DNA of 64,000 nt from the NCBI GenBank assembly GCA_013911655.1, contig JACESU010000002.1, positions 128,901-192,900 of the forward strand, in the 5' to 3' direction. Positions 27,105 through 35,742 of this stretch are shown here, piece after piece (the stretch's first letter is position 1; the number at the start of each line of letters is the position of its first letter). The stretch comes from Alphaproteobacteria bacterium (GTDB taxonomy: Bacteria; Pseudomonadota; Alphaproteobacteria; Caedimonadales; UBA1908). A program made the position numbers and the translations under genes. The notes beneath the pieces were generated by a model. It was not told the DNA's origin and searched no databases. It was given only the letters and a program-made list of their open reading frames with translations.

Positions 27105-29902
27105 GAGTGTGCTCCTTGTGTAACGGCGTCTGTGCAACGACGGCACAGGGTGGGGTGGCTGGCGTCACGCCCGACTTCCTCAAGGACTTGCCAGCAGCGC
27201 GCACACTTTTCGCCCTTTGCTTTTTCAACAACGGCGCCTATGGAAGGGACGTCTGCTAAGGTATAAGCATCCGCTGGCACGGCGTCCTTCTTGATCTCAA
27301 GGTCCGAGACAATGGCCAGCGTGTGCCAGGGCTGATTTGGGTCAAGTAGGCCTTCTGGGTCAAAGATCACGAGACGGGCCTGCAGGCTTGATCCCACAAG
27401 ACCGGACGCGCGGGCTTGTTCAAGAGCACCCGTCAACAAACGTCTTTGTGTTCTGACAGTGTCAAAAGCGGTGCCAAGAGCAGCGTTTTGCCAGATAGCG
27501 GGAGGTGTTTCGAAGGTTTCCAAATGAACGCTGCCTGTGCGTCCCAAGGAAAGCCAGGCTTCTTCGGTGGTAAAGCACAGCACAGGCGCAAGCCAACGTA
27601 AGAGATATTCTAAAAGATGGCTCATGACCGTGCGTGCCGCGCGCCGTTGAAGGCTTGTGCGCGCGTCGCAGTACAGCACATCCTTGCGAATATCAAAATA
27701 AAGGGCCGATAAATCAACGGCACAAAACGTATGAAGAGTAGCAAACCAAGCTTGATAGGTATGATCGCTCGTTGCCTCGCTCATGCGCGTGTGGAGCTCG
27801 GTGATTCGGTGAAGGATATACTTTTCAAGATCAGGCAGGCCTTCATAGGAAAGCCCTTCTGTCTCGGCCTCAAATCCGTCAAGGGCGCCCAGCAAATAAC
27901 GAAGCGTGTTGCGAAAACGTCGATAAAGATCTTCCTGGGATTTCAAAATCTCAGGGCCCACGCGGTAATCATCAGCATAATCGCAGTTCATGACCCACAG
28001 ACGCAAAATCTCGGCCCCGCTTTTAGAGATGACGCTCTGGGGATCGACACCGTTGCCAAGGGACTTAGACATTTTTTGCCCTTTTTCATCGAGGGCAAAT
28101 CCGTGGGTAATGACAGACCTAAAAGGCGCGCCTCCTCGGCTGGCACATCCTAAAAGGAGAGACGTTTGAAACCAGCCGCGATGTTGGTCAGAACCCTCAA
28201 GGTAAAGATCTGCAGGCCAAGACAACTCTTCGCGGGCCTCAAGGACAAAGGCCTGGGTTGCGGCTGAATCAAACCAAACGTCCAAAACGTCCTTGATTTG
28301 GGTGTAATCATCAGCCGCGTACGCGTCTTCTAAAAATCGGCTTGGATCGCTTTTAAACCACGCATCACAGCCCTCGGCGGCAATAGCGGCGACAATGCGG
28401 GCGTTCACGGCGTCATCCTTAAGAGGCTCGCCCGTTTGCTTGTGGAGGAAAAGAGGAAGCGGCACACCCCAGGCACGTTGGCGGGACAGACACCAGTCAG
28501 GGCGACCATCTACCATGCTACGAATGCGGTTGCGTGATTGGGCTGGGTACCAGTTGACGTCTTCAATGGCGCTTAGGGCTTTGTCGCGAAGGTGTCCCTT
28601 GTCCATGCTCAGGAACCATTGGGGTGTGGTGCGGTAAATGAGGGGCGCTTTGGACCGCCATGAATGGGGATAGCTGTGGGTCAAAGACGACACATGTAAG
28701 AGGCGGCCGTGTCGCGCCAGCGCCTCGATCATCACGGGGGCAATTTTGAAAATGTGCTGTCCTGCAAAGGCGGGGACAGCGTCTAGGTATACGCCGTCCT
28801 GGCCCACAGTTTGGGGAATCTCAAGGCCGTAAAGTTTTCCTAAGATAAAGTCTTCGGGTCCGTGGCCAGGGGCAGTATGCACAAGCCCCGTACCCGCATC
28901 GGTTGTGACGTGCTCGCCCGGCAAAAGGGGCACGTCAAACTCGTAACCGCTTTCCCACAAACAGTGGCGGCAAAAAGTATTTTCAAGTGCGCGGCCTTCG
29001 AACGTTTTCAGCACATGGATCTCACCAAGGCCGACCTGGGTTGCAACGCTCTCGATCAAGTCCTTGGCCACAATAAACCGCTCACCGGAAACGGCCATAG
29101 AATCTTTAAGGGGGGTGGCGACTTCTACAAGGGCGTAGGTAATCTCGGCGCCGTAGGCAACAGCGCGGTTGCCAGGCAATGTCCAGGGTGTTGTGGTCCA
29201 GATCAGGACACTTGCGTCCTCAAGATCTGTGTCCGCGCTTTTCGTTACAGGAAAGCGCACAAAAACGGATGTAGAAGTATGATCGTGATATTCTACTTCC
29301 GTGTCGGCAAGGGCGGTTTTTTCCACAACCGACCACATGACAGGACGCACACCCTGGTAAAGCTCACCTGACATCAGGAGCTTTAACAGTTCAGCGCTCG
29401 TAGTGGCCTCTGAGGCAAAGTCCATGGTATTGTAAGGGTGGTCCCAATCGGCCATCATGCCTAGGCGTTTGGATTCGTCGCGCTGGACGTCCATCCATTT
29501 TTTGGCAAACAGACGGCACTCTTGCCTAAATTCCAGCACATCGATTTCTTCTTTGCGTTTCCCTTTTTTGCGGTAGGCTTCTTCGATTTTCCACTCGATA
29601 GGAAGGCCGTGACTATCCCATCCAGGTACGTAGGGCGCATCAAACCCTTGCATTTGCTTATATCGCACCACCACGTCCTTAAAAATACCGGTAAAGGCGT
29701 GTCCAATATGCAGATGGCCGTTGGCATAAGGGGGGCCCGCGTGCAGGATGAAGGTGGGTCGTCCTTTGGACGTTTTACGCAGCTCCTGGTAAAGATTCAG
29801 CGTTTGCCAGTGCTCAAGGATACGCGGCTCCATCTGGGGTAAATTTCCCCGCATGGGAAAAGAAGTTTTCGGTAAAAAGACAGTATCTTTGTAGTCGGTC
29901 AT
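27101..29902 (-). CDS. ileS: Isoleucyl-tRNA synthetase
   Basis: The start at 29902 gives MTDYKDTVFLPKTSFPMRGN, the usual beginning of the enzyme; in-frame starts further upstream (to 29974) add unsupported residues. The 933-residue class I synthetase has HLHIGH at 63-68, KMSKS at 610-614, an editing domain between them and a C-terminal zinc finger (CARCW ... CRRC). It charges tRNA-Ile in the cytoplasm. It heads the minus-strand run through lspA, the lipoprotein, the M16 pair, pgi and mutL. Confidence 0.97.
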   Translation of the reverse strand: MTDYKDTVFLPKTSFPMRGNLPQMEPRILEHWQTLNLYQELRKTSKGRPTFILHAGPPYANGHLHIGHAFTGIFKDVVVRYKQMQGFDAPYVPGWDSHGLPIEWKIEEAYRKKGKRKEEIDVLEFRQECRLFAKKWMDVQRDESKRLGMMADWDHPYNTMDFASEATTSAELLKLLMSGELYQGVRPVMWSVVEKTALADTEVEYHDHTSTSVFVRFPVTKSADTDLEDASVLIWTTTPWTLPGNRAVAYGAEITYALVEVATPLKDSMAVSGERFIVAKDLIESVATQVGLGEIHVLKTFEGRALENTFCRHCLWESGYEFDVPLLPGEHVTTDAGTGLVHTAPGHGPEDFILGKLYGLEIPQTVGQDGVYLDAVPAFAGQHIFKIAPVMIEALARHGRLLHVSSLTHSYPHSWRSKAPLIYRTTPQWFLSMDKGHLRDKALSAIEDVNWYPAQSRNRIRSMVDGRPDWCLSRQRAWGVPLPLFLHKQTGEPLKDDAVNARIVAAIAAEGCDAWFKSDPSRFLEDAYAADDYTQIKDVLDVWFDSAATQAFVLEAREELSWPADLYLEGSDQHRGWFQTSLLLGCASRGGAPFRSVITHGFALDEKGQKMSKSLGNGVDPQSVISKSGAEILRLWVMNCDYADDYRVGPEILKSQEDLYRRFRNTLRYLLGALDGFEAETEGLSYEGLPDLEKYILHRITELHTRMSEATSDHTYQAWFATLHTFCAVDLSALYFDIRKDVLYCDARTSLQRRAARTVMSHLLEYLLRWLAPVLCFTTEEAWLSLGRTGSVHLETFETPPAIWQNAALGTAFDTVRTQRRLLTGALEQARASGLVGSSLQARLVIFDPEGLLDPNQPWHTLAIVSDLEIKKDAVPADAYTLADVPSIGAVVEKAKGEKCARCWQVLEEVGRDASHPTLCRRCTDAVTQGAHS

Positions 29903-30064
29903 GACCGGGGGACCATCCATATGTGTGATCAAAACATTAAAAAAGACTTTAGTCATCCTAGTCCCAGAAAGCAAGGAGATCCGTAGTTTTGGAGGCTAAG
30001 GTTCGCCATTGGCACGGGTAGGGGGGTATGATAAAAGAAAGGGCTTCATCACTGGGAGTCACTC

Positions 30065-30229
30065 ATGCGCACCCTTATTAAAAGATCCTTATGTGGTATT
30101 ATGGTTGTTGCCCTCTTTATAGGGCCGTTTTATGCGTTTAAATGCGAGGACAAGCCAGCGGTTTGCGCCCCCTTGCATGGCTCTATTTTGATAAAGCTTA
30201 TTATCTTAAGACCTATCCAGAGGTTGTGA
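30065..30229 (+). other. Signal-anchor reading frame upstream of the glycosyltransferase, probably a frameshifted 5' end
   Basis: An ATG at 30065 with GGGAG at 30053-30057 opens a 54-codon frame whose first 26 residues (MRTLIKRSLCGIMVVALFIG and on) look like a signal peptide or membrane anchor. The frame continues past the internal ATG at 30142, which is in another frame and has no ribosome site. A one-base deletion, perhaps in the C5 run at 30168-30172, would join this anchor to the repeat that starts the glycosyltransferase. Confidence 0.5.
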
Positions 30230-31287
30230 AAACAGGGATGGATCCCTTTGATCACTACATGAGCATTGGATGGCGCGAGGGGAAAAATCCAAGAGCGGAC
30301 TTTGATACGCGCCTTTACCAACGTCTTTACTTTGGTTTGGGTCAAACAAAAATTGGCCTTTCTCCCCTACAATACCATATGCGTACCTTTTTACACTTTA
30401 AGACGGAGCCAACTTATGATGGGGACATAAAAAAGGCAGTTCCCTTAAAAAAGCCCAAATACTATTTGACCCTTGTGGCTGTTTTTCGGAATGAAGCACC
30501 GTATCTGAAGGAATGGATTGAATTTTATCGCCTTCAAGGGGTGGAGCATTTTTACCTTTATAATCATCTGAGCAAAGATTCCTACAAAGAAGTGCTTTCT
30601 CGTTATATGGAAGAAGGGATTGTTGAGCTTCACGAAGTAATCTCTGAGCCACAAACCCTTAAAGAATGGCACAACTTACAAATAAGTGTTTATGAAGAAA
30701 CAGCAAAGAGAGCCGCTCAAGACATTGAATGGCTGATCGTCGTTGATACTGATGAATTTTTATACCCCACACAAGCGCTTTCCTTGAAAGCGGCACTATT
30801 GAACTATAATGACGTTGCGTGTTTGAGTGTGCCGTGGCAGATCTTTGGTAGCGGAAATACGCAGCGCCTTGAACAGGGCCACTTGTTGATTGAAGACTTG
30901 ATCATGGCAAGTCCTAAAGAAGATACTTTTGTAAAAGGAATCGTAAAGCCAAGGTATGTATCGTCTTTCACAGACCCTCATTTTCCAGTGCTTAAGCAAG
31001 GATATGCGCAAGTGACAGAAGATAAAACGTACTTTCAAGGGACCCATGCGCCAAAAGTCACGCATAACTTTTTTAAACTTAACCATTACTGGGCAAGGGA
31101 TTGGACCTTTTTCAAAGAAAGGAAACTTTCCCGAGTGCATATCGTGAAAAAGAATCTAACCGTTGAGGAGCAGCAAAAGGCCATTCATTCAAAAATAAAT
31201 GAAAATGTTTCAAACTCCATCAAACCAGAAACAGATATCTTACGCTTTGTGCCAGAGCTCAAAAAACGCATGGGATTTACGCCATAG
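30142..31287 (+). CDS. Glycosyltransferase (GT92 / GT2-like) with N-terminal EGR repeats
   Basis: The catalytic domain starts near residue 108: VAVFRNEAPYLKEWIEFYR, then GVEHFYLYNH, then DTDEF at 202-206 (metal and sugar-nucleotide binding), as in GT92 and related GT2 enzymes that act on surface glycans. Residues about 12-90 carry a repeat of the FDKAYYLKTYPEV ... HYMSIGWREGKNP type and a weaker second copy, the same module seen on the secreted proteases. The ATG at 30142 lacks a ribosome site and a better initiation signal lies at 30065 in another frame, so the gene may be frameshifted at its 5' end. Sugar donor and acceptor are unknown. Confidence 0.75.
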   Translation: MRGQASGLRPLAWLYFDKAYYLKTYPEVVKTGMDPFDHYMSIGWREGKNPRADFDTRLYQRLYFGLGQTKIGLSPLQYHMRTFLHFKTEPTYDGDIKKAVPLKKPKYYLTLVAVFRNEAPYLKEWIEFYRLQGVEHFYLYNHLSKDSYKEVLSRYMEEGIVELHEVISEPQTLKEWHNLQISVYEETAKRAAQDIEWLIVVDTDEFLYPTQALSLKAALLNYNDVACLSVPWQIFGSGNTQRLEQGHLLIEDLIMASPKEDTFVKGIVKPRYVSSFTDPHFPVLKQGYAQVTEDKTYFQGTHAPKVTHNFFKLNHYWARDWTFFKERKLSRVHIVKKNLTVEEQQKAIHSKINENVSNSIKPETDILRFVPELKKRMGFTP

Positions 31288-31309
31288 GCTCCTTGAAGGC
31301 GGGCGTTTA

Positions 31310-31774
31310 TTAATCAGCGCCTTTTAAGGTGCGTTCTTTTTGACGCTGCCAGTCGCGCTCTTTCATGGTTTGGCGCTTGTCGGCCATCTTTTTACCTTTG
31401 GCGATGCCAAGCTTTAGCTTTACAAGGCCGCGCGCGTTAAAATAAAGGGCGATGGGAATCAGGGCGTATCCTTTGCGCTGCACAGCGCTGATGAGGCGCT
31501 TGATCTCACGGCGTCGAATCAATAGTTGACGAGGGCGCTTGGGCTCGTGGTTGAAGCGGTTAGCACCAAGGTATTCGGCAATATTGGCGTTAAAAAGATA
31601 GAAAATACCTTGTTTTTCAGCGGCATGCGCCTCGACGATGCTGGCCTTTCCTTCGCGCAGCGATTTGACTTCACTGCCCACCAACATCAGGCCAACCTCA
31701 AGGGTTTCTTCGATAAAATAATCGAAAGTGCCCCGTCGGTTTTCTGCAACAGTATCGCCGTTCTTACGTAACAT
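31310..31774 (-). CDS. smpB: SsrA-binding protein
   Basis: The ATG at 31774, preceded by AAGGA, is chosen over an upstream start that overlaps dapA. The 154-residue protein contains AENRRGTFDYFIEE, the GSEVKSLREGK core and a basic C-terminal tail (KKMADKRQTMKERDWQRQKER), all typical of SmpB. It binds tmRNA and brings it to stalled ribosomes. It lies 10 bases after dapA and is likely co-transcribed. The tmRNA tag is read out by ClpXP with the SspB adaptor encoded at 61206. Confidence 0.96.
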   Translation of the reverse strand: MLRKNGDTVAENRRGTFDYFIEETLEVGLMLVGSEVKSLREGKASIVEAHAAEKQGIFYLFNANIAEYLGANRFNHEPKRPRQLLIRRREIKRLISAVQRKGYALIPIALYFNARGLVKLKLGIAKGKKMADKRQTMKERDWQRQKERTLKGAD

Positions 31775-31784
31775 TTTGTCCTTC

Positions 31785-32663
31785 TTATGCGTCCAAAAGC
31801 TCTGCTGTGATGAGAGCGTCTTTAATAAGGCGTGCCTCTTCGGCGCTTGGTGACACAAGGGGCAGGCGCATCTCGTCTCTACAATGCCCTAAAAGGGATA
31901 CTGCATATTTAACAGGAATAGGATTTGTTGTACAGAAAAGCGCTTTTGTCAGGGGAAAAAGACGATCACGGATGCGCGCAACCGTGGGAAGGTCTTGTGC
32001 CTCCCACGCGTCGTGGAGCTCTGCGTAAAGTTTGGGGGCAACGTTGGCGGTCACAGACACGGTCCCGTCTCCCCCTTGGGCGAGAAACGCCACAAAAGTG
32101 GGATCTTCTCCTGAAAGAAGCGTAAAACGGTCCCCAAAACGTAACCGCAGAGAAAGGGGCCACGACAGCGTATCCGTCGAATCCTTAAGGGCGACGACTC
32201 GAGGCAAGTCAGTAAGACGGGCAAGGGTCTCATCATGAAGAGCTGCACCCGTGCGTCCGGGATTATGATAAATCATTAAGGGTAGGCGGGTGGCTTCATG
32301 GACGGCCTTGAGGTGCAAAAAGAGGCCTTCTTGATTAGGTTTCAGGCAGGGCGGGGTTAGAACCATCAAACCGCTTGCGCCTTCCTTTTCTGCTTGGCGT
32401 GCCAAGAAAACCGCCTCGCGGGTGGTAAAAGTGCTGGCAGAGGCAATAATCGGCATTCTTTCTTGAGACGCGTTGAGGGCGCGTGCGACTAAAAGGCGTT
32501 GTTCGTCAGAAGAAAGACTGGGGCCTTCGCCGGTGCACCCTCCCACCACAAGAGCCGTTGTGCCTTGGGTCAAATGCCAGGCGACAAGCGCCTCAACTGC
32601 ACCTTCATCTATTTGATCTTTAAGAAAAGGTGTAATAAGTGCCACAATTGATTTTTTGAACAT
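31785..32663 (-). CDS. dapA: 4-hydroxy-tetrahydrodipicolinate synthase (DapA family)
   Basis: This 292-residue TIM-barrel enzyme condenses pyruvate with aspartate semialdehyde for lysine and diaminopimelate synthesis. Schiff-base lysine K160 (VVALKDSTD) and Y132 (IYHNPGRTG) are present. The usual GTTGE loop reads GGCTGE, so one of the two threonines of the proton relay is a cysteine (C43), while T44 remains. That leaves some room for another DapA-family activity. It is divergent from the transglycosylase gene at 32728 and upstream of smpB. Confidence 0.88.
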   Translation of the reverse strand: MFKKSIVALITPFLKDQIDEGAVEALVAWHLTQGTTALVVGGCTGEGPSLSSDEQRLLVARALNASQERMPIIASASTFTTREAVFLARQAEKEGASGLMVLTPPCLKPNQEGLFLHLKAVHEATRLPLMIYHNPGRTGAALHDETLARLTDLPRVVALKDSTDTLSWPLSLRLRFGDRFTLLSGEDPTFVAFLAQGGDGTVSVTANVAPKLYAELHDAWEAQDLPTVARIRDRLFPLTKALFCTTNPIPVKYAVSLLGHCRDEMRLPLVSPSAEEARLIKDALITAELLDA

Positions 32664-32727
32664 GGAAATCTGAACCCAGAACGGCTAAAATCACTCCACC
32701 ATAGCGTTGTAAGGGATAGGCAGCAAG

Positions 32728-34896
32728 GTGTTTATAAGCCAAGTAACCAAGTGTTTGGTCGTGGTGTTGGGTGTGGTGTGTCTGATCACAGGAGGTGATG
32801 CAAGGGCACAAGGATGCTCTGAAAAACTAAGAGAGGCTTTTGAACATAAAAATCTGCGTTCGGCGTTGAGCCTTTTTGAGGGTGGTCGGTGTCCTTTGGA
32901 AAAACAGGTTATTCGCTGGCATTACATGAAGGACGGATCAAGCGAGCTCTCGTTTTCTGACTACTCACAGTTCATTAAAACCCATGCCAATTGGCCCTGG
33001 ATCTTTAAGATTAAAAGGGGTGCCGAGTCTCGGATTAAAGACGGCCATGAGTCGCAGGAGCTTCTGGCATGGTTTGAGGAGCATTCGGTCAGGACATTCC
33101 AAGGGGCTGAGGCGTATCTAAAAGGAATCAAAGCCCATCACCCTGAGAAATTCAAAGAAAAAGTACTGCAGTTGTGGAAGGAGATTTCCCTAACCCGCGA
33201 GGAAACTGCCGATTTTATCCGCCAGTATGGAAAGTACTTAACGCCGAAGGATTACGTCGCGCGCGCGCGCGCCTTTTTGGCGAAGTCGGACGTGGCCCCT
33301 GCAACAATCTTGAGCCAGTATGTAGAGGGTAAAGAACGTCTTTTGTTGCAAACGTGTGCGGCCCTTCAACAAGGTGATAAAAACGGCGAGAAACTTTACC
33401 GAAAAGCCAAGGTTTCCTACAAAGACGACTTTGATTTGCGGCTTTCTTTTCTCACGTGGCTTCGTAAAACAAAAGAACTTGACGGCGCAAAATATTTGCT
33501 GCGCCACCCAAGGCTTACAGCCTATGCGCCGGCCTATGTGTGGAAAGAAGCACACATTCTGTTAAGGCGCGCCCTTGAAAAGGGAAATAAAGACCTGGCC
33601 CAGCGTCTATCCCATATGGGAGAGAGTACGTCAGGAGAAGACTACGCGCAGGCGCAATGGCTGAAAGGGTACTTCCTTTTAAAAGCCAATCCGGGAGCTG
33701 CGTACGAAGTCTTTGAAAAAACCCACCGCACAGTCGTGAGTCCCATTAGCCGGGCGCGCTTTGCCTATTGGTCCGCGGTTGCCATGGATAAGAAAGATCC
33801 TGCAAAGGCAGAGCTTTGGTTCAAGCGCGCCATGCGGTATCCGTCAACCTTCTACGGGCAACTTGCTGCGGCCAAGCTTAAAGAAGATTTGCCCCTGCCT
33901 GTGGGCATGAAGGTCGACCAGACCCTTTTGAAGAAACTCAAGCAGGACGAACGTTATCAAGCGGCGAAGTCACTGTTTGCTGCGGGTCGCAACCGAGACG
34001 GCAGCGAATTTTTATTCATGATGATTAAAACAGCTGAATCTGCCGATGAACGTTTGGCAATCTTAAAGCTTGCCTCTCAAATTTCTACCACAGAGGTTGT
34101 GGGTCTTGCCAAAGAAGCGTCCTTGAAGGGAGAGGTGTATTACCAGGAAGCCTACCCTTGCCTATCCACAAGCCACGATAAGGCACTTGCGTCTGTGTGT
34201 CCTGCGCTTTTGCACGCGGTGATTCGTAAGGAAAGCAATTTTAACAGCAATACCACAAGTTCGGCGGGTGCCATGGGGCTTACCCAAATGCTTCCGTCAA
34301 CAGCCAAGGCGGTCGCAAAAGATTTAAACATGCCCTATAGCCACGATCGTCTGTTAAGCGATGATGTCTTCAATGTACAGGTGGGGGCGGTTTATCTTAA
34401 GTCCCGGCTTGACGAGTTTCAAGGCGATGAAGTCCTTGCCCTTGTGTCTTATAACGCTGGTATCAAGTACGCTCTTGAATGGATCAAAATGTTTGGAGAC
34501 CCCCGCACTGAGGTCGATCCCATCGAGTGGATCGAGATGATTCCCTTTGGTGAAACAAGGAATTACATACACCGTGTTTTAGAAGGCAAGTATGTCTATC
34601 AAAAACTATTGGAGACAAGTCCTGATTTGCTTATGGCGGTACGCCAAGATGAGGTCAAACAAGAAAAAGTGCGGTTAAGGAAAATCAGCAAAATGCAGAA
34701 AAAATCTCCAAAAAACAGTGAGTGGGAAAGTGAAGAGGTCCTAGACGAAATTCCTGAAGAAATGCCGGAGATTGAAAAGGCGCAAAAGTTAAAGTCTGTC
34801 AAAGCCAAGGGACAGGCGAAGACGACGGCTAAAAAACTTTCCCATAACAAGGAGCAGCGTCGTTCAAAAAAAGCACAAGCCCTTAAAGCTGCTTAA
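32728..34896 (+). CDS. slt: Soluble lytic murein transglycosylase (Slt-like)
   Basis: A GTG start at 32728 gives a 722-residue protein with a signal peptide (cleavage after DARA, near residue 27). A long alpha-helical superhelix precedes the SLT domain, where the catalytic glutamate E502 lies in IRKESNFN, followed by GAMGLTQMLPSTA and VSYNAG. The enzyme cleaves the MurNAc-GlcNAc bond of peptidoglycan in the periplasm with 1,6-anhydro product formation. The last 80 or so residues form a Lys/Glu-rich tail not typical of the family, possibly for wall binding. Divergent from dapA with only 64 bases between. Confidence 0.92.
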   Translation: MFISQVTKCLVVVLGVVCLITGGDARAQGCSEKLREAFEHKNLRSALSLFEGGRCPLEKQVIRWHYMKDGSSELSFSDYSQFIKTHANWPWIFKIKRGAESRIKDGHESQELLAWFEEHSVRTFQGAEAYLKGIKAHHPEKFKEKVLQLWKEISLTREETADFIRQYGKYLTPKDYVARARAFLAKSDVAPATILSQYVEGKERLLLQTCAALQQGDKNGEKLYRKAKVSYKDDFDLRLSFLTWLRKTKELDGAKYLLRHPRLTAYAPAYVWKEAHILLRRALEKGNKDLAQRLSHMGESTSGEDYAQAQWLKGYFLLKANPGAAYEVFEKTHRTVVSPISRARFAYWSAVAMDKKDPAKAELWFKRAMRYPSTFYGQLAAAKLKEDLPLPVGMKVDQTLLKKLKQDERYQAAKSLFAAGRNRDGSEFLFMMIKTAESADERLAILKLASQISTTEVVGLAKEASLKGEVYYQEAYPCLSTSHDKALASVCPALLHAVIRKESNFNSNTTSSAGAMGLTQMLPSTAKAVAKDLNMPYSHDRLLSDDVFNVQVGAVYLKSRLDEFQGDEVLALVSYNAGIKYALEWIKMFGDPRTEVDPIEWIEMIPFGETRNYIHRVLEGKYVYQKLLETSPDLLMAVRQDEVKQEKVRLRKISKMQKKSPKNSEWESEEVLDEIPEEMPEIEKAQKLKSVKAKGQAKTTAKKLSHNKEQRRSKKAQALKAA

Positions 34897-35022
34897 AGAT
34901 ACTTTTTAAGTTACGGGAAACGAACGCCATACACGATGTGCAAGAGGCGCTTTTAAAGCTTTGTAGGGAGGCTGTTTCAACTATATGTTTAGCTGCTGCA
35001 CAACTTTTCAGCGCCAAGGTGA

Positions 35023-35160
35023 TTAGTGTTCAAGGCCTGGATGTATGTCATCCCCTTCTAGGCCTAAAGCATAGATAAAACCAGCCTGCATTTCTTGATC
35101 TTGGGCTGTCGACGAAGGTGCAGGGCCTTCGCTAAAAAGATCTCTAATAAAATCGAGCAC
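35023..35160 (-). CDS. 45-residue small protein with LGLEGDD motif (paralogue of 19059)
   Basis: A GTG at 35160 with an AGGGA ribosome site 8 bases upstream opens a 45-residue frame. It begins VLDFIRDLF, similar in pattern to MSIVNLLFG of the gene at 19059, and ends FIYALGLEGDDIHPGLEH, matching FIYVLGLEGDDVNPNLEN there at 12 of 18 positions. An in-frame stop precedes the start. The shared C-terminal motif is the strongest evidence that this is a real gene. No export signal or known domain was seen; function unknown. Confidence 0.65.
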   Translation of the reverse strand: MLDFIRDLFSEGPAPSSTAQDQEMQAGFIYALGLEGDDIHPGLEH

Positions 35161-35243
35161 TGTTACATTCCCTGTTTGTTGTTATAGCTACCTTCAGTGT
35201 AACGCGTCCTAAGGGTTAAGGAAAAATTAATTAATGGGAAAAA

Positions 35244-35266
35244 TATTATAAGGAGGCCTTATAATA
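35244..35266. promoter_or_regulatory. Perfect 10-bp palindrome covering a ribosome-binding site
   Basis: TATTATAAGG at 35244-35253 pairs with CCTTATAATA at 35257-35266 around a 3-base centre. The centre contains AAGGAGG, 12 bases before an ATG at 35269. It could be an operator or a hairpin hiding the ribosome site. Confidence 0.45.
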
Positions 35267-35268
35267 GA

Positions 35269-35403
35269 ATGTTGTTAATGCCAAACCGAGAAAGAGGGGC
35301 GTCTGATAAGAGGGTCAGTCATTTAAAAAAACACTTGGGCAAATTACTTGATTTCCCGCTGGGTTGGAATCTGAGTATCGGTATTGTTGGTTATATAATT
35401 TAA
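35269..35403 (+). CDS. Possible 44-residue small protein
   Basis: The frame opens with ATG at 35269 after AAGGAGG (35250-35256, part of a palindrome) and ends at TAA 35401-35403. The product begins MLLMPNRERGASDKR and ends in the hydrophobic WNLSIGIVGYII. No relative was recognised. It may be a real small membrane-associated peptide or decayed coding DNA. Confidence 0.3.
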   Translation: MLLMPNRERGASDKRVSHLKKHLGKLLDFPLGWNLSIGIVGYII

Positions 35404-35660
35404 ATAGCCGTGATAGTCATAGGCTCTCGAAAAGGGTTTAACCTTTTCAAGCTGTTGCTCACTATAAAGAGAAATTTCTTTGCTGGGGGTTACGCGACTA
35501 CTGTTTTTAGTGGCATCGTTATAGGCCCTTACACAGTTTCGAACGCTGCGATTGCCCTTGTAGAGTTTTTTACGGAACTAGAAAAAGATCCTTTTTGACG
35601 AAAATCGAAAAGGAAGCCTTGCATCAGGGGGCAAAATATGGTTAATGTATTTTTGATTTT

Positions 35661-35735
35661 TGGGGCGTCGCCAAGCGGTAAGGCACCGGTTTTTGGTACC
35701 GGCATGCGCAGGTTCGAATCCTGCCGCCCCAGCCA
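35661..35735 (+). tRNA. tRNA-Gln (anticodon TTG)
   Basis: A full cloverleaf can be drawn. The acceptor stem is TGGGGCG with CGCCCCA. The anticodon stem CCGGT/ACCGG encloses loop TTTTGGT with anticodon TTG at 35693-35695. The T-arm carries GGTTCGAATCC. Discriminator G and an encoded CCA end at 35735. No integrase gene or repeated 3' end was seen nearby. Confidence 0.97.
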
Positions 35736-35742
35736 TTTTCTT

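Larger units (their letters stand above)
34897..35660. other. Gene-poor stretch before tRNA-Gln
   Basis: Besides the small gene at 35023-35160 and the palindrome with a short reading frame at 35244-35403, this region contains a possible 62-codon frame at 35410-35598 that starts with GTG, has no clear ribosome site and resembles nothing recognised (contains VFSGIVIGPYTVSNAAIALV). It may be decayed coding DNA. Confidence 0.5.

Noticed and set aside
33260-33276. Alternating GC run as a possible variable repeat
   Set aside because: It is short, lies within the transglycosylase coding region, and a dinucleotide change would break the gene.
35410-35598. 62-codon GTG frame before tRNA-Gln
   Set aside because: No clear ribosome site and no recognised relative; kept only as a remark on decayed coding DNA.
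35661-35735. tRNA-Gln as an integration site
   Set aside because: No integrase and no direct repeat of the tRNA 3' end were seen in the window.
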